This document shows, one piece after another, positions 22,337-33,058 of a stretch of 64,000 bases of DNA (positions within the stretch are counted from its first letter, which is position 1; every line of letters begins with the position of its first letter). Under the pieces are notes generated by a model that worked only from the letters and a program-made list of their open reading frames with translations, had not been told where the DNA came from and made no database searches. The DNA is from Azolla caroliniana (taxonomy: Eukaryota > Polypodiophyta), in assembly GCA_043228905.1 (NCBI GenBank), contig JBHGNT010000010.1, forward strand, positions 17,050,001-17,114,000, in the 5' to 3' direction. Position numbers and translations under genes: made by a program.

Positions 22337-22394
22337 GGGTACTTATTAGTGTTTGTGGAAGAGGCTAGACGGGAAGAAGAAATTCGAATCAAAC

Positions 22395-22862
22395 TGTCAA
22401 AACCAAGAGAGAAGGTAAAGTGATAGAAGAAAGATATAAAGAGATCACAAGAAGAGGAATGAAATGATAAGAGAAGAATGAATGTATTAAAGTAGAATAA
22501 GAATGGATACAAGATAGGCGATGAGAGCTTAAGACTGGTGTTGATTCGAATTGGTTTTAAGAAGAATTGTATGTCCATATTTATAGGTTCCTATAGAATA
22601 ACCTAGTGATTTCTATAATGTTCTAGAATGTTCTAGACTTAGAATATTCTAAGATGTTCTAGGATATTCTAGAATGTTCTAGGATGTTCTAGAATGTTCT
22701 AGGATGTTCTAGAACATTTACAATATCAGTCTATTACAAGAAGTACCTTTTATTATTTCATATAATCATATGTTATCTTAATGGTTAGGTTCTTGATTAT
22801 GTATTACAAGGTCTTGGGATCAAGCCCAAGTGAAGCCACATAATGTTCACGGATTCATGATA
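22395..22862 (-). repeat. 5' LTR of E3
   Basis: Partner of 18820-19267. The TTCTAG-rich repeat block is one unit longer here (about 22618-22712). Confidence 0.9.
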
Positions 22863-22867
22863 GTTCG

Positions 22868-23731
22868 ACCCGTCGATAGGTCATTCGTCGTGATCCAGTA
22901 GTGCGTTTGTTTCCCCGTTGGCCCTTCTCTTGACCGCATGCACGCCCTTCGGTTACGCGGTATCCCTCGTCCGAGGCCTCTGTCTACCTTCTCATCCCGT
23001 GCTGATCTCCATCGCCTTCGTCCCTCGCCGCCACCTACCTTCTCCTTGGTCTTACGCTGCCACGACGGCCGAACTGCCAAGGTCTCCGGAACCAGTGTGG
23101 AGGATCCCTCTCTGGCCTTCTACGCGAGATCACCTAAACCGGCAACCTATCTCCGTGCCGGTGCTCCCGCTCTGGCACCTCTGTGTGTCGCGCTCTCTCC
23201 ACTTATCGGTGTCCTCCATGTCCGAGGAACACCCCGTAGTAGCCCGCTTGCCCCCCCCCCCCCCTTTTGTCTCGCGCCGTTGTGACCGGTTGGAGCCTTC
23301 TGCTTGCCGTCGTCCCCTTGCCCCCACCGGCTTGTCATCTCGGGCTTGGCTTGCCAACCAGTCGTTGCCACTTCGACTGAGCCGCTGAGATCTCCAAAGC
23401 GAGTGTGGAGGATCCTTCTCTGACTCTTGATACCGTCCCCAGTCTTCAACCATGCAATCTGTTACCTCGATCCCGACACCGTCGTGTGCCGTCTTCCATC
23501 GTCCTTGTTCGGCACCGCTCGTGCCGACATCTGTCCCGTACTCATGCTTCAAACCGGCCCTTAATGGCCACATGCTCGTCTTCCGTTTCGCTCCCGGGTG
23601 TGCATTTCCGACTTAACACACCGCTCCCTGCTTGGCTCTTACCGGCTCCTTCCGAATCCGTAACCGACCAGTAAGGGTTCACCCCTTCTTCAATTAGAGT
23701 TTTGCCGGCTCTCGTCTCACCGGCTCCCAAT
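22868..23731 (-). repeat. E2 post-gag repeat array, distal segment
   Basis: GC-rich sequence continuing the array of 26194-28060 beyond E4. Repeating blocks on the plus strand include CTTGGTCTTACGCTGCCACG, then GAACTGCCAAGGTCTCCGG and GTGTGGAGGATCC. The minus strand shows short open frames only. A run of 12-13 C lies at about 23250-23263. Confidence 0.7.
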
Positions 23732-23735
23732 CCGC

Positions 23736-24470
23736 TATCGTGGAGAAAACCGTCCCTAGGCGGAATCGAAGAATATCGGGAGAATCGGCGGTGTGCACCA
23801 TGTGCACTTACCCTTGTAAAAAACGCGTGAATAGTAGGAGTCAAGTCAGGACAGAGAATCCCATGTAAGTCGGGATTTATCCCACATTGTAACGCATCCA
23901 TCTCCTTGTTCTGTAAAAGAAAGGGATGGTCCCTTGTTGAGGGGTTGCCCATTTTGAGTTAGGAAGGGTATACCACGTAGGTCTAGGGTTTGGTAGTTTT
24001 CTTGGTCTGCACCCTATTTCGTTCTAGGGTTTTGTCTTGGGTTTCTTCTTCTTTTTCTCCCCCCTTTGTGTTGCTTAAGGTTTGCTTCTACTCGGTCTTC
24101 TGCGCAAGACCCCGCTCGGCGCGACAAGCCCGTGAGCCCCTCGATTGGCGGTTTGGCAACAGACTACTACTGTAACCTACCTTGGTTCAGCTCGAAGCTG
24201 GGGTTGTATCTTTCCCTGTAATATATATATATACTCATGTTTGTTTGTGCATATCGGTGTAGTTGGTGGAGTCGGGAGCACAACCCCTTTGTTTCCTATG
24301 TATAAGAGTCGGTGTAGCAGGCATGCTCTCTCTCTCTTCTCTCTCTCTCTCTCTCGTGTTCGGTTGCCTCTGGGACGCGTCCGGAATAATCTTCTCGGCA
24401 TCCCTTCCTCTCTCGTCCAAGACCCCCGTGGTCCCGCCCCTTCTACACGCACGCGTGTAACAACGCGACA
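23736..24470 (+). repeat. 5' LTR of E4
   Basis: Begins TATCGTGGAGA (the other LTR has TGTCGTGGAGA) and ends AACGCGACA. Contains a (TA)n run and a CT-rich run at about 24225 and 24325-24355. Confidence 0.9.
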
Positions 24471-24474
24471 TATT

Positions 24475-24494
24475 TGGTGAACCCGATGTGAAGG
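24475..24494 (+). promoter_or_regulatory. Primer-binding site of E4
   Basis: TGGTGAACCCGATGTGAAGG, 5 nt after the LTR, the same offset as in E1 and E2. Confidence 0.7.
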
Positions 24495-24612
24495 TTGGCA
24501 AGGGAGAATGGAGCTAGAGGAAGACGACTTCACGCAACTTTTTGTCGAAGCGGTGAGGGAGTTTGGACGAGCAATAACAAGACGAGAGACGGTGCAACAA
24601 GCGGTTGAGTGA

Positions 24613-25299
24613 GTGGTCGAAAGAGTCAGTTGTTTCAACGGGGACAAAGTCCCATTCTACTTGGAAGCCTACTACGGGGAAATGGAGCGAGACATAGACG
24701 AGGCGTTAAGGCTGGAGTTCTTTTGTCGGGTCAACGTCGTCCGTATGCACGCGGAAGTGAAGGAGCTCCGAGAAGCTCATAGTTCGTGGGAGGACTTCGA
24801 AGAGGCGCTCCTGCAGACATATGGGGGACGACAGAAGAGCCGGGGACGACGTGACTTCGACCAGTGGGTGGCATCAGCGAAGACCCACCGCGGCGCAATG
24901 AAGGCATTCCGAGAGTTCGAGCAACGGCTTGCTCGACTCTTGGAGCGGGAACAAGGTTTGGTGGGGGCGGACAAAGTCCTGGTGTTCCTTAAGTCGATCG
25001 ACCAAGCGGAACGGGAGGCCATCGTGATTGAGCTCGAAGACGAGAACAGAGCGAATGGCCTTATTGAGGTTTGGTCGAAGGTCGGAAGGGTATGCCAACG
25101 GCTAGATGACGAGCGAGCCGAGAAGGCAAAGGGGAAGGCGCATGACAGCGCGCCATCACAGCGGAAAGAGGCCGAACGGCAAAGAGAGTCGGCAAGGCTC
25201 GATTTCGGAGCTAGGATTGCGGAGGCTTACGCAACTCTCGAGCCAATGCTTGAGGAAGAGGAAAGATCGAGGTTGCAACCCGCGACGCCGAGGAGATGA
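24613..25299 (+). CDS. Gag-like protein of E4 (228 aa)
   Basis: The longest intact frame of the GC-rich LTR family. Features: VERVSCFNGDKVPFYLEAY at the start (substrate phrase typical of retrotransposon gag N-termini), a helical middle with EVKELREAHSSWEDFEEALL and a YGG-x-basic turn, then a charged helix rich in E, R and K (REFEQRLARLLEREQ, QRKEAERQRESARLDFGAR). No zinc knuckle is present. An in-frame TGA just upstream (24609-24611) limits the start; the related frames in E1 and E2 also have VERV here, so the true protein may begin earlier in the leader. It ends at LQPATPRR*, while E1 and E2 read on into post-gag sequence. Presumed role: particle protein acting with pol supplied in trans; that role is inferred. 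Confidence 0.75.
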   Translation: MVERVSCFNGDKVPFYLEAYYGEMERDIDEALRLEFFCRVNVVRMHAEVKELREAHSSWEDFEEALLQTYGGRQKSRGRRDFDQWVASAKTHRGAMKAFREFEQRLARLLEREQGLVGADKVLVFLKSIDQAEREAIVIELEDENRANGLIEVWSKVGRVCQRLDDERAEKAKGKAHDSAPSQRKEAERQRESARLDFGARIAEAYATLEPMLEEEERSRLQPATPRR

Positions 25300-25462
25300 A
25301 CTTCCCCCAAGAGATGGTAGAAGACTGGTACCACGGTACCACGGGAGAGGGTGCGGAACCCTAAACCCTCTCGAATTGCAGATATCGAGCGACCGAGGAC
25401 AAGGCCGAGATACCGAGCACAGGATCGAAACGTTGGGACCGGCGGGATCAGAATGTTGGGAC

Positions 25463-26189
25463 TGTCGTGGAGAAAACCATCCCTAGGCGGAATTGAAGAA
25501 TATCGGGAGAATCGGCGGTGTGCACCATGTGCACTTACCCTTGTAAACAACGTGTGAATAGTAGGAGTCAAGTCGGGACAGAGAATCCCATGTAAGTCGG
25601 GATTTATCCCACATTGTAACGCATCCATCTCCTTGTTCTATAAAAGGAAGGGATGGTCCCTTGTAGAGGGGTTGCCCATTTTGAGTTAGGAAGGGTATAC
25701 CACGTGTCTAGGGTTTGGTAGTTTTCTTGGTCTGCACCCTATTTCGTTCTAGGGTTTCGTCTTGGGTTTCTCCTTCTTCTTCTCCCCCCTTTGTGTTGCT
25801 TAAGGTTTGCTTCTTCTCGGTCTTCTGCGCAAGACCCCGCTCGGCGCGACAAGCCCGTGAGCCCCTCGATTGGCGACTTGGCAACAGACTACTGTTGTAG
25901 CCTACCTTGGTCCGGCTCGAAGCCGGGGTTGTATCTTTCCCTGTAATATATATATATACTCGTGTTTGTTTGTGCATATCGGTGTAGTTGGTGGAGTAGG
26001 GAGCACAACCCCTTTGTTTCTTGTGTATAAGAGTCGGTGTAGCAGGCATGCTCTCTCTCTCTTCTCTCTCTCTCTCTCTCATGTTCGGTTGCCTTTAGGA
26101 CGCGTCTGGAATCGTCTTCTCGGCATCCCTTCCTCTCTCGTCCGAGACCCCCGGGGTCCCGCCCCTTCTACACGCACGTCAACGCAACA
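25463..26189 (+). repeat. 3' LTR of E4
   Basis: Partner of 23736-24470, with a few substitutions and a small deletion near its 3' end (CACGCACGTCAACGCAACA). Confidence 0.9.
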
Positions 26190-26193
26190 CCGC

Positions 26194-28060
26194 TCTTTCT
26201 GCATCGCCCGTTCCCGTTTCCTGCCGCCACCATCCTTCTCACTCGGTCTCACATTGCCACGTCGGCTTGAACTGCCGGTGTCCCCATATTGGTGTGAGGA
26301 TCCCATAGGACCATCTTTCGTTTCTTCCCCCTCCTTCCGCGTTGTCTTCCGGCCCAATTTCAGTTAGTGGCCGCCATGCCGGCCCGCTACCTCCTTGCCG
26401 CTTTACCTTCGCCCCTCCTGCATGATCCCGTTCACCTGCCGCCACCATCCTTCTCACTTGGTCTCACATTGCCACGTCGGCTTGAACTATCGGTGTCTCC
26501 GGATCGGTGTGAGGATCGTCGTAGGATAGCCCATCCGCACTTTCTTCATTGTCGGGCCCCATTTCTTGCCGCCACCATCCTTCTCACTCAGTCTCACGTT
26601 GCCACATCGGCTTGAACTGCCAGCGTTTCCGGATTGGTGTGAGGATCCCATAGTATCAGCCTTTCGCTACCTTCTACCCTTGTCCCCTTGCCGCCGTCGT
26701 TCGTCACTCTAGGTCTCACGCCGTCTCTCGGTTGGTCGTCACAGTCTCTAAAACCGGTGTGAAGGATCCTCCTCGGGATTGTTGTATCTCTAACCCTTAT
26801 CCTGGGTCTTCCTTCTTCGCATGTCGGGAGGGTGGCTCGCACCACACCCTCCCCCCTTGTGGTACCGATGTACCGGTTATCGGCCTCTTCTAGGCCTGCC
26901 TCTTACTCCCTTCTGGATCGGTTATCCGGAAGTCTGCTCCGCCCGGTTCCATCCGGGTCCAACCGTCACTCCGCATTGTCGGGTCCTGTTTCCTGCCGCC
27001 ACCATCCTTCTTACTCGGTCTCATGTTGCCACGTTGGCTTGAACTGCTGGCGTCTCCAGATCAATGTGAGGATCCCATAGGACCGGTCTTCGTTCCTCCT
27101 CTTTTTGGATCGGTTGTATTGGTCGTGACCTCCGCGTCATCGCCGCCACTTTCTGTCTCTTAGGTCTTCCTTTAGTTCTCGGACGCAAACGCCTAAGTCT
27201 CGGGAACAAGTGTGGAGGACCCATACTTCGGTCAACCGCCGCTTTCGTTCCCCCTCGTCGCCGTTGATCCCCCTTTTACGCTCCCCTACCACCTCCCTTC
27301 TCTTCGGTCTCACGTTGCCACGTTGGCTTGAACTGCCGAAGTCTCCGGTCAAGATGTGGGGTAACCGATTTCGTAACGTCTTCCGACAACTCGTCCCAGG
27401 CCACCGACCCTTTTAGTGGTATCGGTGGATAGCATCCACTCTGTGATCAACCAAGCTCGCCTAGGCTTGATTCTCCAATGTCCGGAGTTTCGGCTCCGAT
27501 GCCGATCCCGCCGGATTCGTTTTGAACCCTTGATCACCTTGCTTTCGATTCCCGACGTTCACCCGATCGGTCTTTCTCTCCATGTAAAAGAGGGCGGCTC
27601 ATTCCGCACCCTCTCCTGTATTGGCACCCTCATGCTGATTCTGGTCCCGATCGAACAATCCACGACCGGATCGCGGCCCACCCGAATCGGACTGCCGCGC
27701 GGTTCAGTCCCCGGTCGGGTCGTTTCATGGTTCCTTTGCTGACCTCCTCGCGGGCCATTTCCCATTCATCTTCGCTGGAATCGTGCCAGGACTCCTCTCT
27801 ATCGTCATCCATCTCCTCGGTCTCACGTGGGCATAAGGGACCAAATGCCGAGTTCTCCGGAATCGGTTCTAAGCACTTTTGTCTGCTCCTTCCTCATATC
27901 GTCTCGCTAGCGATTCTCGGTCTCATGCTGCCGCCTTCCTCCTCTTGGGACTCACGTGGGTACTCGGGCCCGACTGCCATCGTTTTGGGAGCAAGTGTGG
28001 GAAGACGTGTAGAACCGCCCGTCCTATTTGCGGCCTTGTCCATAGCCACAGGCTCCTCGT
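26194..28060 (-). repeat. E2 post-gag diverged tandem-repeat array, proximal segment
   Basis: At least six diverged copies of a block that on the plus strand reads CGGTCTCACATTGCCACGTC, then GGCTTGAACTGCC and TGTGAGGATCCCATAG. They lie near 26240, 26458, 26583, 27018, 27310 and 27815, with uneven spacing. On the minus strand the block encodes phrases such as LWDPHTNPETLAVQADVAT in short frames. A larger unit containing CACCCTCTC recurs near 27610 and 28245. The matching array in E1 is 31180-32890 in opposite orientation. No known domain recognised. Confidence 0.8.
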
Positions 28061-28985
28061 AGTCGATGGTCGACTCCTTACCGATCGTGCAAGCCCCGCT
28101 TGGGCTTGCTTCTCCAATGTCCCGAGTTTCGGGTTGACGTGCCCGAAACCGCCGGTCCCAACGTTCCGATTCTGCGATCGGTATCTCAGCCTTCTCCTTG
28201 GCCATTCCGTCTTCGCAAGCCGAGAGGGCGTTTTGTTCCGCACCCTCTCCCGTGGTACCGTGGTACCAATCTTCTACCATCTCATGGGGCAAGTCCGTCT
28301 CCTCGGCGTTGGCTTGCGGCCTCGTTCTTTCCTCTGCTTCGAGCATTGCCTCGAGAGCTACGTACACTTTCGCAAACCTGGCCCCAAAGTCGAGGCTTGC
28401 CGACTCTCTTTGCCATTTTCCCTCTTCCCGCTGTGATGGCACGCCGTCGCACGGCTTCCTCCTAGCCTTATCAGCCCGCTCGTCATCTAGCAGTTGGCAT
28501 ACCCTTCTGACCTTTGACCAGTCCTCCCTAAGGCCATTCGCTTCGTCCTCATCTTCGAGCTCAATCCCGATGGCCTCCCGTTCCACTCGGTCGGTCGACT
28601 TAATGAACAACAGGACTTTGTCTACCCCCACCAAAACTTTTCCCGCTCCAGGAGCCGGGCAAGCCGTCGCTCGAACTTTCGGAATGCCTTCGTTGCGCCC
28701 CGGTAGGTCTTCGCCGATGCCACCCACTGGTCGAAGCCACATCGTCCCCAACTCTTCCATCATCCTCCATATGCCTGCAGGAGGGCCTCTTCGAAGGCCT
28801 CCCATGAACTATGAGCTTCTTGGAGCTCCTTCACTTCCGCGTGCATACAAACGACGACGACCCGATAGAAGAACTCCAACCTCAACGCCTTGTCTACGTC
28901 TCGCTCCTTCATTTCCACATTGTAGGCTTCCAAGTAGAATGGGACCTTGTCCCTGTTGAAACGGCCGACTCTTTCGACCACTCGC
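27894..28985 (-). pseudogene. E2 gag (frameshifted) and post-gag region
   Basis: 28981-28760 reads VERVGRFNRDKVPFYLEAYN to EEALLQAYGG and stops. A frame change then leads to KVLVGVDKVLLFIKSTDRVE, QREEGKWQRESASLDFGARF and VEDWYHGTTGEGAEQ. It continues past the point where E4 gag ends, to IGEASPSGACTIGKESTI and a stop at 27894. E1 has the same post-gag phrase (IGEASPNGACMI). One frameshift makes the gag non-functional. Confidence 0.8.
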
Positions 28986-29100
28986 TCAACAGCTTGCTGC
29001 GCCGTCTCTCTTCTTGTTGTTGCTCATCCAAACTCCCTCACTGCTTCGACAAAAAGTTGCGCGAAGTCGTCTTCTTCCAACTCCATTCTCCCTTGCCGCC

Positions 29101-29120
29101 CTTTCACGTCGGGTTCACCA
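29101..29120 (-). promoter_or_regulatory. Primer-binding site of E2
   Basis: Minus-strand TGGTGAACCCGACGTGAAAG, 5 nt inside the 5' LTR (29125-29818), identical to that of E1. Confidence 0.75.
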
Positions 29121-29124
29121 AAGA

Positions 29125-29818
29125 TGTCGCGTTATTACGCGCGTGCGTGTAGGAAGGGGCTGGACCACGGGGGTCTCGGACGAGGGAAAAAGGGATGCCA
29201 AGAAAACGACTCCAGACACGACCCGGAGGCGACCGAACACGAGAGAGAGAGAGAGCGAGCGTGCGCACGATACCAACTCTTATGCACAGGGAATGAAGGG
29301 CTATGCTCCCGACACCACCGGATACACCAACAAGCACAAACAGATACAAGCGTATATATTACAAAGGAAAAGATACAACCACGGCTTCGAGCCGCGCTAC
29401 GCCATGGCTAACCCTAACAGAAGAAAAGAGGTTAACCCTAACAGAGCTTTGCCGCCATGGCTACTGCGCCCAGCTTCTCAAGAAGGAGAAGAAGAAGAAG
29501 ACCACAAAACAGTTACTAACCCTAGAAATTCTTAACAAAACGACCCTCTACAAAATGGTATACCCAAACGACTCAAAATGGGCAACCGCTCTGCAAGGGA
29601 CCATCCCTTCCTTTTATAGAACAAGGAGAGGGATGCGTTATAATGTGGGATAAATCCCGATTTACATGGGATTCTTTGTCCCGACTTGACTCCCTCTCGG
29701 CGCCATAAAGGCACCCCTATTATTCACACGTTTATACAAGGGTGAGTGCAGATGATGCACTCCGCCGATTCTTCCGATATTCCCCGATTTCTCACCATGG
29801 CCCGGAATCTTCACGACA
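29125..29818 (-). repeat. 5' LTR of E2
   Basis: Plus-strand ends TGTCGCGTTATTACG and CTTCACGACA, paired with 17965-18639 across the nested elements. Confidence 0.85.
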
Positions 29819-29829
29819 ATGAGAAGCGG

Positions 29830-30300
29830 CGCAACAAGCGGTCGAGAGTGTGGTCGAAAGAGTCCCATTCTACTTGGAAGCCTACAATGCGGAAATGGAG
29901 ATGCGAGGCATAGACGAGGCATTGAGGTTGGAGTTCTTCTGTTGGGTCCTAGTCGTCCCTATGCACCCAGAAGTAAAGGACCTCCAAGAAGCTCATAGTT
30001 CATGGGAGGCCTTCAAGGAGGCGCTCCTGCAGACATACGGAGGACGATCGAAAAGGCAGGGACGACGCAACTTCGACCAGTGGGTAGCATTGGCAAAGAC
30101 CCACTGAGGTGCAATGAAGGCGTTCGTAGAATTCGGGTGGCGCTTTGCTCGACTCCCAGAGTGGGAACAAAGACTAGTGGGGGTGGACAAAGTCCTCTTG
30201 TTCGTTAGGTCGATTGACCGAGAGGAACGGGAGGCCATCGGAATCGAGCTCGAAGATGACGATGGAGGGAATGGCCTTACCGAGGACTGGTCGAAAGTTT
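29830..30300 (+). pseudogene. E1 gag (decayed)
   Basis: Reads ERVPFYLEAYNAEME, EVKDLQEAHSSWEAFKEALL and RRNFDQWVALAKTH*GAMKA, then VGVDKVLLFVRSIDREEREA and a stop near 30300. A ~24-base deletion removes the FNGDK-type phrase present in E4 (29865 region). Stops at 30105 and 30300 disable it. Confidence 0.75.
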
Positions 30301-31179
30301 AACGAGTATGTCAGCGGATGGATGAGGAGTGGACCGCGAAAGGAAAAGGGAAGATGACGTGTGACGACGCGTTATCACAGTAGGGAGCGGGAGAGTCAAG
30401 AAGGAGAAAAAGATAGACAAGGAGAAAAAGGGAGCCGAGTCGACTGAAGAAGTCAGCACATCTGATAAAGTCGGAACAAGCGGCAACGGCGGCAAAGTCA
30501 AGAAGGACAGAGCTAACCGAAAGATAAAGGCCAAGACTCGGACATGGTCTTATGTGGTGAAGGGCCTGAAGATTGAGGACAAATTGGAGACAACCAATTT
30601 GGACAAGAGCAGGAACGAATCGGAGGCAGCCAATTCAGTTGAACAGTTTGATTCAGAGGAGTCGAATCACTTGAAGGCCAAACGGACAAGAAGGCAGCGG
30701 AAGACAATGCCGACACGGAGGAGCCAACGGGTCGAGAAGTGCCGAAGTCACAGCAATGAAGGAGTTGAGATGGGCCTGATTAGTAGACAAGCCGACCGAG
30801 AAGGTTGTGTAAAGCGGGACCTGTTCAGATTCTATTACTAATCAATGTCAAGGCCCTGGTCGGGGAAGCATACAAGGCTCTGAAGGCGATGCTCGAGGAA
30901 GAGGAGAGATCCGGCGCTCGGTTGGATTTTGGAGATCCAGAGCTAGTCGGCCTTCCGAACGAGATGGACGTGGCCCACACGGAGGCCAAAGGACAGTACA
31001 ATGGTACCACAAGAGAGGGTGCGGAGCACGGCACCCTCTGAACTTGCAAAGATAGTCCGATCAAGGATAAGGTCGGAATCGGAGAAGTGACGATCGCAGG
31101 TTCGGAACAAGACCAACAGTTTTGGGCGCGGGAGCTCGAAACTCCTAACATTGGAGAAGCAAGCCCAAATGGGGCTTGC

Positions 31180-32890
31180 ATGATCTAAGGAGAGAGAGCC
31201 TCCACCTACCTCACCGAGGAGTCAGTGGCTATGGACAAGTCGTCGGGGGCGAACATACGAAATCGTTCTCCGCACCGTTTCCAGAGACTACGCGGTGGCA
31301 ACGTAAGACCGGAGAGATAGAAGATGGCGGCAGGAACCCCAAGGAGAAGGATGAAGATGTGTCGGAGCTCAGACGGAGAGATCCCGCCACACCGGTTCCG
31401 GAGACTTCAGCAGCTCAGCCAACGTGGCAACGTGAGACCAGAGTGAACGAAGGAGGCGACGAGGCGACTCAATCCGAGAGAAGTACAAACGGCGGGGGTG
31501 AAACGAAGGACGGTCCTATCGGTCTCCTCACACTTAACCCGGAGACTTCGGCAGTCCTGCTTGAGAGCCGACGTGAGACCGAATGGAAGGATGATGGCGG
31601 CAGGAGAACGGGATTCGACAATGCGGAGGAGTGGGACAGAGCGGTTCCTCCACACTAGATTCGGAGTTTGGCCGTTGTGGCAACGTAAGACCGAAAAGAT
31701 GGAAGGCGGTTGCGAGGAGTCCTGGCACGATACCCGCAAAGATGGATGGGAGATGGCCTGTGAGGAGACCAAGGATGGAGCCGCGGTGGAGCGAAGTATA
31801 GAGGCAAAAGGCGGTGCCGAAAGAAGCGGAGTTGGAAGTCATTATCCGGTCGTCATTCCGATTCGGATGGAGCATGATCCGGGCATGTATTGTTCGATCA
31901 AAACCGGGCCGAGATGCGGAAGACAACAAAGAGGTAGTTGAGCCCGATCAGTAGGGGACGAGTTCGGACGAGAATCAAGAATGCCGGATTCCGGATGACT
32001 GATCCCAAAGAAAAGACCCGAGAGGGATCCTCCACACCTAACCTAGAGACTTCGGCCATTGTGGATTAACATAAGATCGAGGAGACGGATGGTGCCCGCG
32101 AGGGGACGAAGGTCGCAGTAGGCGAAGGCACCGAGAGAAATGAGTGGAGTGCCGCGGAGAACAACGGAGGCCAAGACGGCCAATCAAGCGAAGAGGGTGT
32201 TCCTCGGAGCGGAGCAACGTTAACGAAGGAGTCAGAGGACGGAGATCGAGTCCTCTATTCGGAAGCGAAGGCCGAGCCTATGCTGAGGCCGGAGAGCGGT
32301 ACATCAGTACCAAAGGACAAGGTGTGGAGCGAGGCACCCTCTCGACATGCGGACAAAGAACGATCGAGGACAAGGTTGGGGATGGTGAGGCGACGATCAC
32401 CGATTCGGGAGAGGACAAGTGTGCACGGACATGGTTGTCTGGAATATGGAAGTGAGAGCGAGGCAAGCACAGTCGAAGCTTGCACGAAAGGAATAGCCAC
32501 GGGCCGCAATGTCGAGGCGAAGGTGGCTATGGACAAGATGGCGGCAAGAGAGAGAAGGCTAAGCATGAGGCGGAACAACAATCCTAACACTGATTCGGAG
32601 ACTTTGGCAATCCGGCTTGAGAGCCGTCGTGAGACCGAGAGAGATGGATGGTGGTGGGCAGGTGAACGGGATCCAACGAAAGGGCCGAAAGGAGCGGAAA
32701 GAGGTCTAAGGCCGGCGACGCGGCCACAAACCGGAACGGACCTAATTGGCAGGGTCGAAAGAATGAAGGAGGGATGCGTGAGGTGCACGGGTTGGTGGCC
32801 GCGAAGGACATCGGAGGCCGGAGAAGGATCCTCCGCACCTATACTAGATTCCCAGGCAATTCAAGCCGTCATGGCAACGTGAGACCAAGG
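31180..32890 (+). repeat. E1 post-gag diverged tandem-repeat array
   Basis: About seven copies of a block reading CGGAGACTTCGGCA...GGCAACGTGAGACCGA...GGATGGTGGC (near 31290, 31400, 31540, 31660, 32055, 32600 and 32850). It is the plus-strand counterpart of the E2 array. In the frame 31176-31658 it gives protein-level echoes: TRWQRKTGEIEDGG, PTWQRETRVNEGG and LESRRETEWKDDGG. A larger unit with GAGGGTGCGGAGC and AGGACAAGGT is present near 31015-31070 and 32320-32375. Confidence 0.8.
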
Positions 32891-33058
32891 GAATGATAGG
32901 TGGGGCGAGGGGACGAAGGCAACAACGGGTGGCGGCGCCGAACCTAACCAGCGTGGCACGGAGACAACGGGCGCCAGGCGGGCCGAAAGACAAGGGTGAT
33001 CCCGCACGGGTGGCGACGCAGAATGGTACCAAGGACACCCAGGTAAAGCATAGTGTGT

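Larger units (their letters stand above)
18820..22862 (-). mobile_element. E3, Ty3/gypsy chromovirus with internal deletion, inserted in E2
   Basis: LTRs of 448 and 468 bp (18820-19267 and 22395-22862) have TGTCA(A/G)AACC and GGATTCATGA(C/T)A ends. They are flanked by a perfect 5-bp target duplication GTTCG (18815-18819 and 22863-22867). The interior on the minus strand is a gag N-terminus fused to RNase H, then integrase with a chromodomain. Most of gag, protease and RT are absent. A solo LTR (E5) interrupts the RNase H region. Confidence 0.9.
23736..26189 (+). mobile_element. E4, miniature LTR-gag-LTR element (TR-GAG type) inserted in E2
   Basis: Two plus-oriented LTRs, 735 and 727 bp (23736-24470 and 25463-26189), enclose only 992 bp. 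The element is flanked by a perfect 4-bp target duplication CCGC (23732-23735 and 26190-26193). The interior has the primer-binding site, a gag frame and little else: no protease, RT, RNase H or integrase. Short elements with terminal repeats and gag only have been described in plants as TR-GAGs. A polypurine tract before the 3' LTR is not obvious. Confidence 0.9.
17965..29818 (-). mobile_element. E2, gag-only LTR element (minus), host of E3 and E4
   Basis: The whole unit is delimited by two LTRs of the same family in minus orientation (17965-18639 and 29125-29818). A primer-binding site (29101-29120) adjoins the right LTR and a polypurine tract (18640-18651) the left, so 5' is on the right. 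After removal of E3 (18820-22862) and E4 (23736-26189) the interior is about 5 kb: leader, gag, then a diverged tandem-repeat array. No protease, RT or integrase motif was found in it. The flanks GAGA (17961) and GAGA (29821, two bases from the LTR end) suggest a 4-bp target duplication inside E1. Confidence 0.8.
29819..33058 (+). mobile_element. E1 interior, right part (gag, post-gag array; 3' LTR missing)
   Basis: Plus-oriented interior of E1, resuming after E2. Decayed gag lies at 29830-30300, post-gag sequence at about 30400-31180 with IGEASPNGACMI, and a repeat array to about 32890. The element stops at 33058 exactly where the right inverted-repeat arm starts, with no 3' LTR or polypurine tract. 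Its end was therefore lost or never joined. Confidence 0.75.

Noticed and set aside
26079-28959. Many 60-185 codon open frames on the plus strand in the GC-rich region
   Set aside because: High GC removes stop codons by chance. The region is the antisense of E2 gag and its repeat array.
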